Part shown: positions 8,172 through 16,507 of the stretch, in pieces
How positions within the stretch are numbered: the stretch's first letter is position 1
Layout of the letters: every line of letters starts with the position of its first letter
NCBI RefSeq assembly: GCF_000250655.1
Contig: NC_016935.1
Coordinates: forward strand, 4,048,001-4,112,000
Direction: 5' to 3'
From: Paenibacillus mucilaginosus 3016
GTDB lineage: Bacteria; Bacillota; Bacilli; Paenibacillales; NBRC-103111
Length of the DNA stretch: 64,000 nt
The notes under the pieces: model-generated
What the model saw: only the letters and a program-made list of their open reading frames with translations
What the model was told of the DNA's origin: nothing
Database searches by the model: none
Made by a program: the position numbers and the translations under genes

Positions 8172-8597
8172 ATGAAAACGAATCAACCGACGAAAGTTAC
8201 CGTGCAGGCCGTCGTTCAAGCGCCGGTAGAGAAGGCATGGAGGTACTGGACCGATCCGGAACACATCACGAAGTGGAATCAAGCTTCAGAGACGTGGCAT
8301 GCACCGAAGGCGGAAAATGATCTGCGGGTTGGAGGCAGGTTTCTTACCCGGATGGAAGCGAAAGACGGCAGCATGGGGTTTGACTTCTTTGGAATCTACG
8401 ACGTCGTGAAGCTGCATGAGCAGATTTCATACACAATGGAAGACGGGAGAAAGGTGGAGATCACCTTCATGGATCAAGGGAACGAAACCAAGGTGATTGA
8501 AACTTTTGACGCGGAAAGCACCCATTCCATTGAGATGCAGCAGGCGGGATGGCAGGCGATTTTGGATAATTTCAAGAAATATACGGAGGAATCCTAG
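8172..8597 (+). CDS. SRPBCC/AHSA1-like protein
   Basis: START-like fold protein of 141 residues in the Aha1/AHSA1 or polyketide-cyclase group. It starts with VTVQAVVQAPVEKAWRYWTDPEHITKW, which marks the first strand and helices, and ends in the long C-terminal helix GWQAILDNFKKYTE. These proteins bind hydrophobic ligands, and no enzymatic residue is evident. The ATG at 8172 follows GAGAGGG. It lies between the ECF sigma gene and a DoxX gene, a grouping often seen in Gram-positive accessory loci. Confidence 0.88.
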   Translation: MKTNQPTKVTVQAVVQAPVEKAWRYWTDPEHITKWNQASETWHAPKAENDLRVGGRFLTRMEAKDGSMGFDFFGIYDVVKLHEQISYTMEDGRKVEITFMDQGNETKVIETFDAESTHSIEMQQAGWQAILDNFKKYTEES

Positions 8598-8614
8598 AAT
8601 AGGGGGTGATGGTC

Positions 8615-9043
8615 TTGAAGATCGAGATGAAGACAAATATGGGGATTACGATTGCAAACGACATCTCTAAGGCGCGGCTTTGGACGGCGCGTGCCATGAG
8701 CGGAATCGTCGTCCTGTTCATGCTGTTTGATGGGATAGGGAAAATCGCCAAGCCCGCGCCAGTGGTAGAAGGTACGCTTGCACTCGGATTCACCGAGAAC
8801 CACCTTGCAGCGATGGGAGTTCTAGGTTTGCTCTGCACCCTCCTGTATGCCTTACCGCGAACGCGGTTCTTGGGGGCGCTGCTGCTCACGGGCTACTTGG
8901 GAGGCGCGGTGGCTGCACATCTCAGGGTGGATCACCCGTTGTGGTCGCATATGATGTTTCCCGTCTATATCGCCATATTTGCTTGGGGGGCGCTGTGGCT
9001 GATCGATCGAAGATTGCGCACTCTTCTCTGGGAACGCGAATAA
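8615..9043 (+). CDS. DoxX-like integral membrane protein
   Basis: Small four-helix membrane protein of the DoxX family, about 142 residues. Hydrophobic segments are IVVLFMLFDGIGKI, AAMGVLGLLCTLLYAL, FLGALLLTGYLGGAVAAHL and MMFPVYIAIFAWGALWLI. The start is uncertain: GTG 8606 and ATG 8609 sit inside the ribosome binding site AGGGGGTGA, so I prefer TTG 8615. It follows the SRPBCC gene by 17 bp and is closed by a terminator. Confidence 0.82.
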   Translation: MKIEMKTNMGITIANDISKARLWTARAMSGIVVLFMLFDGIGKIAKPAPVVEGTLALGFTENHLAAMGVLGLLCTLLYALPRTRFLGALLLTGYLGGAVAAHLRVDHPLWSHMMFPVYIAIFAWGALWLIDRRLRTLLWERE

Positions 9044-9053
9044 CATTTATACT

Positions 9054-9083
9054 GCCGCCGAGGAAAAAACGGCGGCTTTTTTT
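9054..9083 (+). terminator. Rho-independent terminator after DoxX gene
   Basis: GCCGCCG (9054-9060) pairs with CGGCGGC (9070-9076) and is followed by seven T. Confidence 0.88.
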
Positions 9084-9191
9084 GTTGCGCCGCTGCGGGA
9101 TTGGCCGCCGTTATATATTGCAATTAGACAGATGATCGGATCCTGCGTAACAGGCGACGTCTCATCGGGAGGACAGGGCGGCCCTTTTTAA

Positions 9192-9246
9192 TTGACGAAT
9201 TAGGACGATCGTGCTAAAATCCAAATGAATTGGACGATCGTCCTAA
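9192..9246 (+). promoter_or_regulatory. Promoter with two TetR-type operators upstream of the ene-reductase gene
   Basis: -35 TTGACG (9192-9197) and -10 TAAAAT (9215-9220) are 17 bp apart. Operator 1 TTAGGACGATCGTGCTAA (9200-9217) lies in the spacer. Operator 2 TTGGACGATCGTCCTAA (9230-9246) lies just downstream and contains the perfect 12-bp palindrome GGACGATCGTCC. The layout suggests repression by occlusion, most simply by the TetR protein encoded after the reductase. Confidence 0.8.
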
Positions 9247-9280
9247 TATGTTGTAAAATTATGAAGGAGATGTGATCGTG

Positions 9281-10363
9281 ATGTCAAATGACGTATTTGA
9301 GCCTGTTCAATTGGGTGACCTGACACTGGCCAATCGGATGGTCATGGCACCGATGACTCGTAATCGTGCCGATGTAAACGGTGTGGTGACGCCCATGATG
9401 GTGACCTACTATCAACAACGCGCCACTGCTGGTCTCATCATCACGGAGTCTGTCCCCGTTTCTCCGGAAGCGGTCGGCTACCCGTTCACCCCGGGGATCT
9501 ACACGGATACTCAAGCGGTTAGCTGGCTCTGCGTGACCGATGCGGTGCACTCGGCCGGCGGCCGAATCTTTCTTCAGCTGCAGCATTGCGGGCGAATCTC
9601 CCACCCGAGCTTACAGCCGGACAACGCGACGCCAGTAGCTCCATCGGCGCTGCGGCCGGAGGGGCAAGTTTATACATATAGCGGTAAGCACGATTTTGTA
9701 ACGCCACGAGCACTTGAGACATCTGAAATTCCGAAGATTGTTGCGCAGTTCAAACGCGCTGCCGAGTTGGCCAAACACGCGGGCTTTGATGGCGTGGAGG
9801 TGCACGGCGCTAACGGTTATGTGATCGATCAGTTCCTTCGTGACGGCAGCAACCTCCGCACCGATGCGTATGGAGGCAGCGTGCAGAATCGTATGCGCTT
9901 GTTGAACGAAGTCCTCGATGCGGTTTGCACGGTGTGGCAAGCGCAGCGCGTAGGCGTACGCTTGACCCCCGAGAATCGGTTCAACTCCATGTCGGATTCC
10001 TCCCCACAGATGCACTTCTCTTATTTCATCAAGCAGTTAAGCAAGCGCGGTTTGGCGTATGTGCATGTACTCGAAGGTGATATGATGGCGAAGAACAGTG
10101 AGCTGGACTACCGCGCCTTGCGTTCGAAGTTTTCTGGTCTGTATATCGCGAACAATGGCTATGACTTGGTACGTGCCCAAACGGCAGTACGCAGTGGTGA
10201 CGCGGACTTGGTTGCTTTTGGAACCCCGTTCTTGGCCAATCCGGATCTGGTAAGGCGCTATCGGGAGAACCTGCCATTAAATGAGGCTGATCAGGCAACA
10301 TTCTACCAAGGCGGCGAAGCAGGTTACATCGATTATCCCTTTTACCGCGATGAGGAAGAATAA
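9281..10363 (+). CDS. Old-yellow-enzyme family ene-reductase (NemA-like)
   Basis: FMN-dependent reductase of activated C=C bonds (N-ethylmaleimide, quinone-like electrophiles, nitro compounds). About 360 residues with the OYE signatures LANRMVMAPMTRNRA near the N-terminus, FLQLQHCGRISHP, FDGVEVHGANGYVIDQFLRDGSN and a C-terminal phosphate-binding region (SGDADLVAFGTPFLANPDLV). The FMN/substrate His-Asn pair is visible in EVHGANGY. AAGGAG (9264-9269) is spaced 11 nt from ATG 9281; GTG 9278 is an alternative. Together with the TetR gene downstream it parallels the E. coli nemR-nemA detoxification pair, in a different order. Confidence 0.9.
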   Translation: MSNDVFEPVQLGDLTLANRMVMAPMTRNRADVNGVVTPMMVTYYQQRATAGLIITESVPVSPEAVGYPFTPGIYTDTQAVSWLCVTDAVHSAGGRIFLQLQHCGRISHPSLQPDNATPVAPSALRPEGQVYTYSGKHDFVTPRALETSEIPKIVAQFKRAAELAKHAGFDGVEVHGANGYVIDQFLRDGSNLRTDAYGGSVQNRMRLLNEVLDAVCTVWQAQRVGVRLTPENRFNSMSDSSPQMHFSYFIKQLSKRGLAYVHVLEGDMMAKNSELDYRALRSKFSGLYIANNGYDLVRAQTAVRSGDADLVAFGTPFLANPDLVRRYRENLPLNEADQATFYQGGEAGYIDYPFYRDEEE

Positions 10364-10410
10364 GCAAGCCGACTGACTTTGGAGGTGTGGTCGGCTACGG
10401 AGGTTTAGAC

Positions 10411-11013
10411 ATGAAGGGTAAAATAACTCGCAAGCACATCGTCGAAATGGCCGACCGGTTGTTCTATCAACGAGGTTATGAACATACCTCCTTAGCGGAT
10501 ATTGCCGATTTCGTTCAAATTTCCAAAGGGAACTTCTATTATCACTTCAAATCGAAGGATGAAATACTGGCTGCCGTGATCCAATTGCGACTTGAGAACA
10601 CACGGAACATGCTCATGCAATGGGAAGATGAAGGAGAGAAGCCTGAGGATCGTATAAAGAGCTTTATCCACATTCTGATTACGAACCAAGTTGATATTAA
10701 AATGTACGGTTGCCCGGTAGGCACGCTGTGCACAGAACTGACGAAGCTGAATCATGCCTCAAAGGCGGAGGCCAACGAGCTGTTAACCTTGTTTCGGACC
10801 TGGCTGAGCCGGCAGTTCGTGCTGCTCGGCCTCGAAGCAGACGCCGACGAGCTGGCGCTGCATCTCCTGGCCCGAAGCCAAGGGGTCGCCACATTGGCGC
10901 AAGCGTTTCAGGATGAGGAGTTCATCAAGCATGAGGTAGAGCAGATGTGTGACTGGTTGAGCTGTAAGGCGAGCGCCAGACAGCCTGCACACGAAACAGG
11001 AGTGGGTCCATGA
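10411..11013 (+). CDS. TetR-family regulator, probable sensor of the NemA-like unit
   Basis: TetR repressor of about 200 residues with HTH SLADIADFVQISKGNFYYHF. The ligand domain has Cys residues in YGCPVGTLCTEL (about residues 97-108), near the position where E. coli NemR has its redox-active Cys106, so electrophile sensing by cysteine is plausible. The start ATG 10411 follows GGAGG. The gene sits 47 bp after the ene-reductase and its stop overlaps the next start (ATGA). The operators before the reductase are the likely binding sites. Equivalence to NemR is inferred. Confidence 0.87.
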   Translation: MKGKITRKHIVEMADRLFYQRGYEHTSLADIADFVQISKGNFYYHFKSKDEILAAVIQLRLENTRNMLMQWEDEGEKPEDRIKSFIHILITNQVDIKMYGCPVGTLCTELTKLNHASKAEANELLTLFRTWLSRQFVLLGLEADADELALHLLARSQGVATLAQAFQDEEFIKHEVEQMCDWLSCKASARQPAHETGVGP

Positions 11014-11618
11014 ACGCGACGACAGTGGGACATGATGGTAAACTGCGCTGCCGCTGGTGCGAAGCCGCGCCGGAGTTTCTCCATTATCATGATACCGAAT
11101 GGGGATTTCCGGTCAGCGACGATCGACGGTTGTTCGAGAAATTAAGTCTGGAGGGCTTCCAATCCGGACTGAGCTGGCGCACCATACTTGTGAAACGTGA
11201 GAACTTCCGAGCAGCCTTCCATCATTTTGACATCGATCAAATCGCACGCTATACGGAGCATGACCTCGACCGACTGCTCGAGGATAAAGGCATCGTCCGA
11301 CATCGTGGCAAAATCGAAGCCGTTATTCACAATGCGCAGAGGGCGCAGGAGCTCATCAAACGGGAAGGCTCGCTGGCCGCCTTCATCTGGCGGTACGAGC
11401 CGGACCGAAGTCAGCTGGCAAAGCCGCAGACCGCATCGACCTCGGCACAATCGATCGCGCTCTCGAAGGAGCTCAAAAAACAGGGCTGGAAATTCGTCGG
11501 TCCTACTACGGTATATGCATTCATGCAAGCGATGGGGTTGATCAACGATCATGTCGAGGATTGTTCGATCCGGATAAAGGTTGAAACTGCGCGCCAACAT
11601 TTCCAGCCTCCCGGATAA
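11010..11618 (+). CDS. tag: DNA-3-methyladenine glycosylase I
   Basis: Tag removes 3-methyladenine from alkylated DNA. The zinc-binding and active-site signatures are present: CRWC near residue 14, YHDTEWGFPV, FEKLSLEGFQSGLSW, FVGPTTVYAFMQAMGL and the C-terminal NDHVEDC. At 202 residues the length is normal. The ATG overlaps the stop of the TetR gene (ATGA, 11010-11013), so the two are translationally coupled. That puts base-excision repair in one unit with an electrophile-reducing enzyme and its sensor, a coherent alkylation or electrophile defence. Confidence 0.93.
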   Translation: MNATTVGHDGKLRCRWCEAAPEFLHYHDTEWGFPVSDDRRLFEKLSLEGFQSGLSWRTILVKRENFRAAFHHFDIDQIARYTEHDLDRLLEDKGIVRHRGKIEAVIHNAQRAQELIKREGSLAAFIWRYEPDRSQLAKPQTASTSAQSIALSKELKKQGWKFVGPTTVYAFMQAMGLINDHVEDCSIRIKVETARQHFQPPG

Positions 11619-11726
11619 GGGATGGCATCGTTCGCTAACGTCAACGTCAGGTAGTCAAGCCAGGTCGAACCGAATTCAAAATCGTCCAACAGTGATATTA
11701 TATGACGATCTCATATACATTTACGT

Positions 11727-11755
11727 TTGTCTTCATGTAGGTAAGAGAATAAGAT
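11727..11755 (+). promoter_or_regulatory. Predicted sigma-A promoter for the DUF2262 gene
   Basis: TTGTCT (11727-11732) and TAAGAT (11750-11755) are separated by 17 bp in an AT-rich stretch 30 bp before the start codon. Confidence 0.45.
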
Positions 11756-11785
11756 ATATTAAGATAAGAAGAACGGAGGAATGAA

Positions 11786-12598
11786 ATGGGAAAAGGAAAA
11801 GAAAAAGAAATACAGGAATTCAATGCACGTTTTGATGAAGAGATTGTTGAGATTGCAGGCGTGACAGAAGCTTGCGGAGTCGGAGCTGGTAAGGGAATGG
11901 GTCAAGTCATGTGGAACCCGTCCATTAATTTAATTGCGTGGAAACGGATAGGGGAAGATGAACCACTTATACGTGATAGAACACGCTTGGAATGGCTTGT
12001 AAGCAATAGTGAACTGTCAAAAGCAAAAGATGTCCTTCAAGCCAACAGTCTGGTAAGGCTGAGAGTCCGAATTGGAGAAAAATCTCTTATGTTTATCGAA
12101 GTTCTTGATCCGTCATACCAAGATAAAGAACTGAATGTGGTATTAGAGGAATCCTTCAAACCCGTTTTCTATCATGATGAGATGTTAGGTCAATTTGAAT
12201 TGGACAAGTCGATTGATTTATTTGAAAAAGAAGTTCAATTCGATGGAGAAAGAGTAGAACTCCACTTTGAGTGGCAATCGGATGAGAACCAAATGAAGTT
12301 GGCACTTCAAACAGCCTATTCGTTGTTTGGTGATCAGGAAGGGTGGAACAAGAGATTAAAAGCCTATGCGGCAGATGAATTGCTCGATTTGGCAAATGAT
12401 TGGTTAGAGCAAGAAGATGAGCCTCAGTACGAAGAAATAACGGAAGAGATATTCATCAACTCGATTAAAATCTGGACAATCTCTGTCTATCCAGAGGGCA
12501 GGTTCACTGTTTATTATTCAGACGGAGACTTGTTCTGGGGGCATTCGATTTGTGTTAATGGGAACATCAGTGGCGAGTTTGAATCAGCCCACATTTGA
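11786..12598 (+). CDS. DUF2262-domain protein
   Basis: Soluble acidic protein of 270 residues. The C-terminal third matches the DUF2262 pattern, with FTVYYSDGDLFWGHSICVNG near the end. The N-terminal two thirds (EIAGVTEACGVGAGKG, WKRIGEDEPLI, VLDPSYQDKELN) are not assigned. There is no signal peptide. Codon use is AT-rich compared with the right half of the window, which suggests acquisition. DUF2262 proteins occur in accessory regions of Firmicutes and function is unknown. It is a single-gene unit with its own promoter. Confidence 0.75.
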   Translation: MGKGKEKEIQEFNARFDEEIVEIAGVTEACGVGAGKGMGQVMWNPSINLIAWKRIGEDEPLIRDRTRLEWLVSNSELSKAKDVLQANSLVRLRVRIGEKSLMFIEVLDPSYQDKELNVVLEESFKPVFYHDEMLGQFELDKSIDLFEKEVQFDGERVELHFEWQSDENQMKLALQTAYSLFGDQEGWNKRLKAYAADELLDLANDWLEQEDEPQYEEITEEIFINSIKIWTISVYPEGRFTVYYSDGDLFWGHSICVNGNISGEFESAHI

Positions 12599-12901
12599 AA
12601 CAGAAACGTAGAATTGGGGTCGAGCTTCGGGTCGGCTCTTTTTGCAGAAGGCCGCCAATCCATAGAGATCATGTTTGAATTTGAAGATCTTCCCATGAGG
12701 TATCCCCCGGTCTAAAAAAAGCTTGAACATGACGTTCCCCTTTAGAAACGTCCAAACCATAACCGGATTCATTACACCACTCCTAATGATAATCTCACCG
12801 GTAACCCCTGACCTTCTTGTCTTCCACATTATCGCATGTGATACGGGATCCCCGGCAACCGCTATCTTACGACCACAGAAAAATGAGGTCGACCAGGTCA
12901 A
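12584..12901 (-). CDS. Possible hypothetical protein downstream of the TetR gene
   Basis: A 105-codon open frame that begins with TTG overlapping the stop of the leftward TetR gene (TTGA) and runs into the end of the convergent DUF2262 gene. It encodes a partly hydrophobic, basic polypeptide (for example NPVMVWTFLKGNVMFKLF) with no family I recognise. The overlap would fit translational coupling, but there is no independent ribosome binding site and the end overlaps another gene. It could be the remnant of a larger gene. Confidence 0.22.
   Translation of the reverse strand: MTWSTSFFCGRKIAVAGDPVSHAIMWKTRRSGVTGEIIIRSGVMNPVMVWTFLKGNVMFKLFLDRGIPHGKIFKFKHDLYGLAAFCKKSRPEARPQFYVSVSNVG
12622..12643 (+). 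terminator. Weak hairpin and T-tract after the DUF2262 gene
   Basis: GAGC (12622-12625) pairs with GCTC (12635-12638) and is followed by TTTTT. The stem is short, so termination may be partial. Confidence 0.35.
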
Positions 12902-13497
12902 GCTCCCGAGTTTTCTTGCTCCCCAAAGGGGCCCATATTAACGGTTACCACCTCCATAACGTCTTCCACTATCGATTCCAACGAGCGGACTTTAGTGTCC
13001 CTGCTCCATTGTAAAGCCGATCCAAATACGCCCCAACTGACGACAAGAGCCAAAACCTCTAGCTTTTCTTGCGGGAGGCACTGGTTGGGCTTCGAATTAA
13101 GCCATTGCAGCAGGAGACGATACAATTCCTTTTGCATGGCTTTTTCAAGCAGCGGTTCGAATTGTCTGTCTCCCGGCGTGATGTACTGTCGAAACCGTAC
13201 TTGAAATTGAAAGATGGTTTGAACAAGGATGCGCAGACTCCCCTGACTGAAAGGTGAATCATCCGGCAATTTTTTCCTGATGATGATTTTAAATTTCTCT
13301 GTCATCCAATACTCGAGAAAAGCAAACTTATCTTCAAAATGAGCATAGAAGGTTGCGCGGTTGACAGACGCTCGAGCCGCAATGTCATGAACGGAAATGG
13401 AATAGAGGTTCCTCTTTTCGTCGAGCAGATCGTTAAAGGCTTGTATAAACAACTGACGGGTTCGTTTGACACGAGGGTCGTTGGGGTTTACCGGCAT
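12898..13497 (-). CDS. TetR-family transcriptional regulator
   Basis: Regulator of 199 residues with HTH (ISVHDIAARASVNRATFYAHF, about residues 34-54) and a C-terminal helical domain of the TetR_C_7 or YxaF type (LLLQWLNSKPNQCLPQEKLEVLALVVSWGVFGSALQW). It is transcribed divergently from the NmrA-like gene across about 190 bp, the classic arrangement of a TetR repressor with its target. The conserved Trp/Phe-rich C-terminus suggests a hydrophobic ligand. Family is firm; partner and ligand are inferred. Confidence 0.87.
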   Translation of the reverse strand: MPVNPNDPRVKRTRQLFIQAFNDLLDEKRNLYSISVHDIAARASVNRATFYAHFEDKFAFLEYWMTEKFKIIIRKKLPDDSPFSQGSLRILVQTIFQFQVRFRQYITPGDRQFEPLLEKAMQKELYRLLLQWLNSKPNQCLPQEKLEVLALVVSWGVFGSALQWSRDTKVRSLESIVEDVMEVVTVNMGPFGEQENSGA

Positions 13498-13688
13498 ACA
13501 AAACCACGCTTTCTTGGGATCTCAATAGTAGACAAAACGACGATTGTGTCGGGAACCTAACAAAACTGCCTCTTTGCTGGTTGTTCACAAGGCTCAATCC
13601 TTATATCTTTTGTCTATACCCTATATCGTTGCACAGAACCGCATTGTATGCAAAGCAAATCTTATGTAATGGAAAGGATGAAGGTAAC

Positions 13689-14555
13689 ATGCTTATCGTA
13701 ACTGGAGCAAATGGAAATTTGGGCAGAGGCGTGGTTGAGCAATTGCTTAAGCGGGTACCTGCTGAGCAGATTGGTGTCAGTGTCCGAGATGTGAATAAGG
13801 CAAAGGAGTTAATGGCTCAGGGGGTTCGTGTTCGTCACGGCGATTTTGATGATGCGGAGAGCTTGCTTTATGCTTTTGAAGGAGCGTCGCAGATTCTTCT
13901 AGTTTCGTCTGGTATTTTGGGAGAGGCAGGTATCCGCCAGCACCAGACCGCGATTCACGCGGCAAAGAAGTCCGGCGCGGGTAGGGTGCTGTACACGAGT
14001 CATGTGGGCTCTTCATCGACGTCGTATTTTCCGCCTATGATTCACCACGCGGCGACGGAAGCCTTACTTCAAGAATCGGGCATGCCCTACACGTCTCTTC
14101 GCAACGGATTTTATGCCTCCTCATTGATTAGCTTAATCGGTGAAGCCATCAAAACGGGAGAGTTGATTGTTCCCGTGGACGGTCCGATTGCCTGGACAAC
14201 GCACGCGGATTTGGCTCAAGCCACGGCCGTTATGCTAACCGAGCAGCACTGGGACGGCTCATCCCCCAATCTAACGGCGTCTGAAGCAATGGACATGGAG
14301 GGGGTTGCGGCGATGGTTTCGGATATAGTCGGCCGACCTATCTACCGCAAAGTCGTACCGGACGAAGCGTATCGGGAGTATCTGACCGCTCAAGGTTTTC
14401 CGGAAGCGCGCATTGCGATAACCATGGGATTATTTCGTGCTAGCCGCAACGGGGATTTCGCGCGAACGAGTAATGCATTGGCCGAGCTGATCGGTCGCCC
14501 CCCGATGAAGCTAAGGGATTTTTTGAAAGCATCTATAGCTCATATGAATCAATAA
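13689..14555 (+). CDS. NmrA/QorB-like NAD(P)-binding atypical SDR protein
   Basis: Rossmann-fold oxidoreductase of 288 residues. It begins with MLIVTGANGNLGRGVV, where TGANGNLG is the dinucleotide-binding Gly motif. It continues with VSVRDVNKA (adenosine-ribose contact), HGDFDD and the PPMIHHAATEALLQESGMPYT segment typical of NmrA/QorB proteins, where the SDR catalytic Tyr is not strictly kept. B. subtilis and E. coli relatives reduce quinones or sense NADPH redox state. The ATG at 13689 follows a GA-rich site (GGATGAAGG). Its divergent partner is the TetR gene. Confidence 0.88.
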   Translation: MLIVTGANGNLGRGVVEQLLKRVPAEQIGVSVRDVNKAKELMAQGVRVRHGDFDDAESLLYAFEGASQILLVSSGILGEAGIRQHQTAIHAAKKSGAGRVLYTSHVGSSSTSYFPPMIHHAATEALLQESGMPYTSLRNGFYASSLISLIGEAIKTGELIVPVDGPIAWTTHADLAQATAVMLTEQHWDGSSPNLTASEAMDMEGVAAMVSDIVGRPIYRKVVPDEAYREYLTAQGFPEARIAITMGLFRASRNGDFARTSNALAELIGRPPMKLRDFLKASIAHMNQ

Positions 14556-14711
14556 ATTCAGTCAGGCCAGACCTGTTCACATTAGCAATCCATGAGAAGC
14601 CGGGCACGCTGTTGGAAGATAAAATGTAGATATAAAAGAGACTGCAAATGGAACGTTTAATCCTGATGAAGTAATGATGTGCGAGGAAAACCAGGGAGGA
14701 GAGTCAGTCGC

Positions 14712-15242
14712 ATGGCAAAGATCGTTTACGCATTGAACATGTCTCTGGACGGGTTCGTCGACAACATGGCATTTCAGCCCGACCCCGTGCTATTCCGTCA
14801 TTTCATCGACGACGTGCGCGGCCTGGCCGGAAGCCTGTACGGGCGCCTTATGTACGAGACCATGCGGTATTGGGACGGAGACCGTTTGGAATGGGATGCA
14901 CCGGAACGAGAATACGCAGCGGCTTGGCAAAGCAAACCGAAGTGGGTGGTGTCGAGGACGTTAAAGTCCGTCGGTCCGAACGCTTCTCTGATCGAGGGCG
15001 ACCTCGCAGCGGCCATACGTGAGTTGAAGGCTCAGCATGAAGGAGAGATTGAAGTTGCCGGGCCGGAGTTGGCGCACAGTTTAACGGAGCTCGGTCTCGT
15101 TGATGAGTATCGACTTTATCTCCATCCCGTCGTGCTGGGTCATGGCAAGCCGTTCTTCGCCGGTCCGCGGCCGCCGCTGCGCCTCGTGGCAAGCGATCGA
15201 ATTGGCGAGCAGGTGATCAGATTGACCTACGTACCAGTTTAG
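14712..15242 (+). CDS. Dihydrofolate reductase/RibD C-terminal family protein
   Basis: RibD_C/DHFR-fold reductase of 176 residues. Visible features are KIVYALNMSLDGFVDN at the N-terminus, GSLYGRLMYETMRYW, KWVVSRTL, the GEIEVAGPELAHSL nucleotide-binding segment and YRLYLHPVVLGHGKPFF. Such stand-alone proteins are common in Paenibacillus and mostly uncharacterised; they are not true folate enzymes. The ATG at 14712 follows an AGGGAGGAGAG ribosome binding site. A hairpin of the local repeat family lies after the stop. Confidence 0.88.
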   Translation: MAKIVYALNMSLDGFVDNMAFQPDPVLFRHFIDDVRGLAGSLYGRLMYETMRYWDGDRLEWDAPEREYAAAWQSKPKWVVSRTLKSVGPNASLIEGDLAAAIRELKAQHEGEIEVAGPELAHSLTELGLVDEYRLYLHPVVLGHGKPFFAGPRPPLRLVASDRIGEQVIRLTYVPV

Positions 15243-15252
15243 TTATCGAGGA

Positions 15253-15310
15253 ACGATAGCTTAATAACAACCAGGATGAAGCTGCCGGTGCACGATCGGC
15301 AGCTTCAGTA
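15253..15310 (+). repeat. Hairpin repeat, divergent copy 1 of 3
   Basis: CGATAGC, AACAACCAGG and CGGCAGCT blocks recur here as in the copies at 16304 and 17880. The hairpin TGAAGCTGCCG (15277-15287) with CGGCAGCTTCA (15297-15307) is an 11-bp perfect stem without a strong T-tract. It may act as a weak terminator for the DHFR-like gene. Confidence 0.6.
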
Positions 15311-15389
15311 TTTCAACGGCAGTTTACTGCAACAAAATCACCTTGTTTTCATCCACCTTAGAGAAAGTGACAAAGGGGGGGGGCTGAGC

Positions 15390-15822
15390 TTGAGACGATA
15401 ACTGTTTTTGATGATTTCACTCTTGCTCGTAAGCACTTTTTTTGCACCAGGAGCTATACATGCCGACTAGGCATATAATTTTGTTGTGAATAAGGGAAAA
15501 ACTTATATCATAACGGACGATCGAGTAGAAGAAGAGCAGATCGATTTACGGATTGGTAAAGTGACGGAATATTCGGACCAAGAAGGCACATATTGGGGTA
15601 ACTTTTCGAATTACTTTCCTAAGGGTACTGAACTATATAACATCAAAGGTGTTAACATCGATGAGGCAATTGCCATAAAAATCAATGAGGAATCCTTTAT
15701 AAAAGCGGACTATAAAGGTGAATATGCTGGTTCCTGGTTCGATATTTATTGGAAAAATGTATACTGCCGGTGGATTCTTACTAATCATTGGTATTTTTAT
15801 TGTGAAAGTAAATCGGAAATAA
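15390..15822 (+). pseudogene. Broken gene for a secreted, C-terminally membrane-anchored protein
   Basis: After AAAGGGGGGGGG, the TTG at 15390 opens a frame reading LRR-stop-LFLMISLLLVSTFFAPGAIHAD-stop. This is a clear signal peptide carrying two in-frame stop codons (15399-15401 and 15471-15473). The same frame continues open from 15474 as an extracytoplasmic domain (NKGKTYIITDDRVEEEQ). Near 15760 the C-terminal membrane helix GGFLLIIGIFIV with a Lys/Arg stop-transfer end appears only in the +1 frame, ending at TAA 15820-15822. The ancestor was a sortase- or exosortase-like anchored or single-pass surface protein, now disrupted by three lesions. The central part could still be made from GTG 15486, but I see no ribosome binding site. 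Confidence 0.65.
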
Positions 15823-16032
15823 AGAGTGGATTCATTGAAGTAACGGAGAATGATAGCTTTAGAAGGAAATCAAGGCGGATCTGTCGCCACCCCACTGCTT
15901 TACCTGCAATGTGTCTTACACCTCTCAGTTGTAATCAGCCTCCTGCTTTCTATATTCTCAAATAAACTGCGGCTGATTAATTTACTAAGAAACAGATCGT
16001 AGCACGAACTAAATGAAGTAGGGAGTTAGTGA

Positions 16033-16302
16033 AAATTTGAGCAAATTAATAGCCCTGACGATATAGAAATTTTTCAAGGAGCAATAAAGCAAGCAACCGA
16101 AGTGGAGGAAATAATTGATTATCTTAGCTTGTTTCATATGAAAGTAACATTTGAGGATGGTACAGAAAAGAAATATATATTGAACATCGTGGACGAAGAT
16201 GGGTAAAAAGGCTTACTTGTTGATACAGCAACCAGTGAGCAGTCTTACATCATACCTGAGAGTATAAGCGAGGCGTTAAGGAAGATGATCTTCACTAAAT
16301 AA
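16033..16302 (+). pseudogene. Fragment of a YhfM-like lipoprotein domain
   Basis: A frame without start codon encodes SPDDIEIFQGAIKQATEVEEII, KVTFEDGTEKKYILNI, then an in-frame TAA (16204-16206), then TATSEQSYIIPESISEALRKM. This is the pattern of the small YhfM-like domain in Bacillus and Paenibacillus lipoproteins. The signal peptide and N-terminus are missing, so it is a decayed remnant. Confidence 0.55.
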
Positions 16303-16303
16303 T

Positions 16304-16369
16304 CGATAGCACAACAACCAGGGAGTAGTTCGCCGCGCGGCAGCTGCTCCCTTCTTCGTGAAAGTAACG
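16304..16369 (+). repeat. Hairpin repeat, copy 2 of 3
   Basis: 66 bp nearly identical to 17880-17946. It contains CGATAGCACAACAACCAGGG, a stem GGGAGTAGTTCGCC/GGCAGCTGCTCCC with G-U pairs, and ends AAGTAACG. It directly follows a pseudogene stop and precedes a membrane protein gene. Confidence 0.75.
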
Positions 16370-16507
16370 AGCAGAATAGTTCCAATATGTGGTAATATAA
16401 ACATGAATAAAAGGCTGGAGTATTAGTTAAATGCAACCACAATTCTACAGTTGGCCCAGATAATCGAGCACTTACTATAAGTTTAAGCCTATAAAAGGAG
16501 GTGCGTT

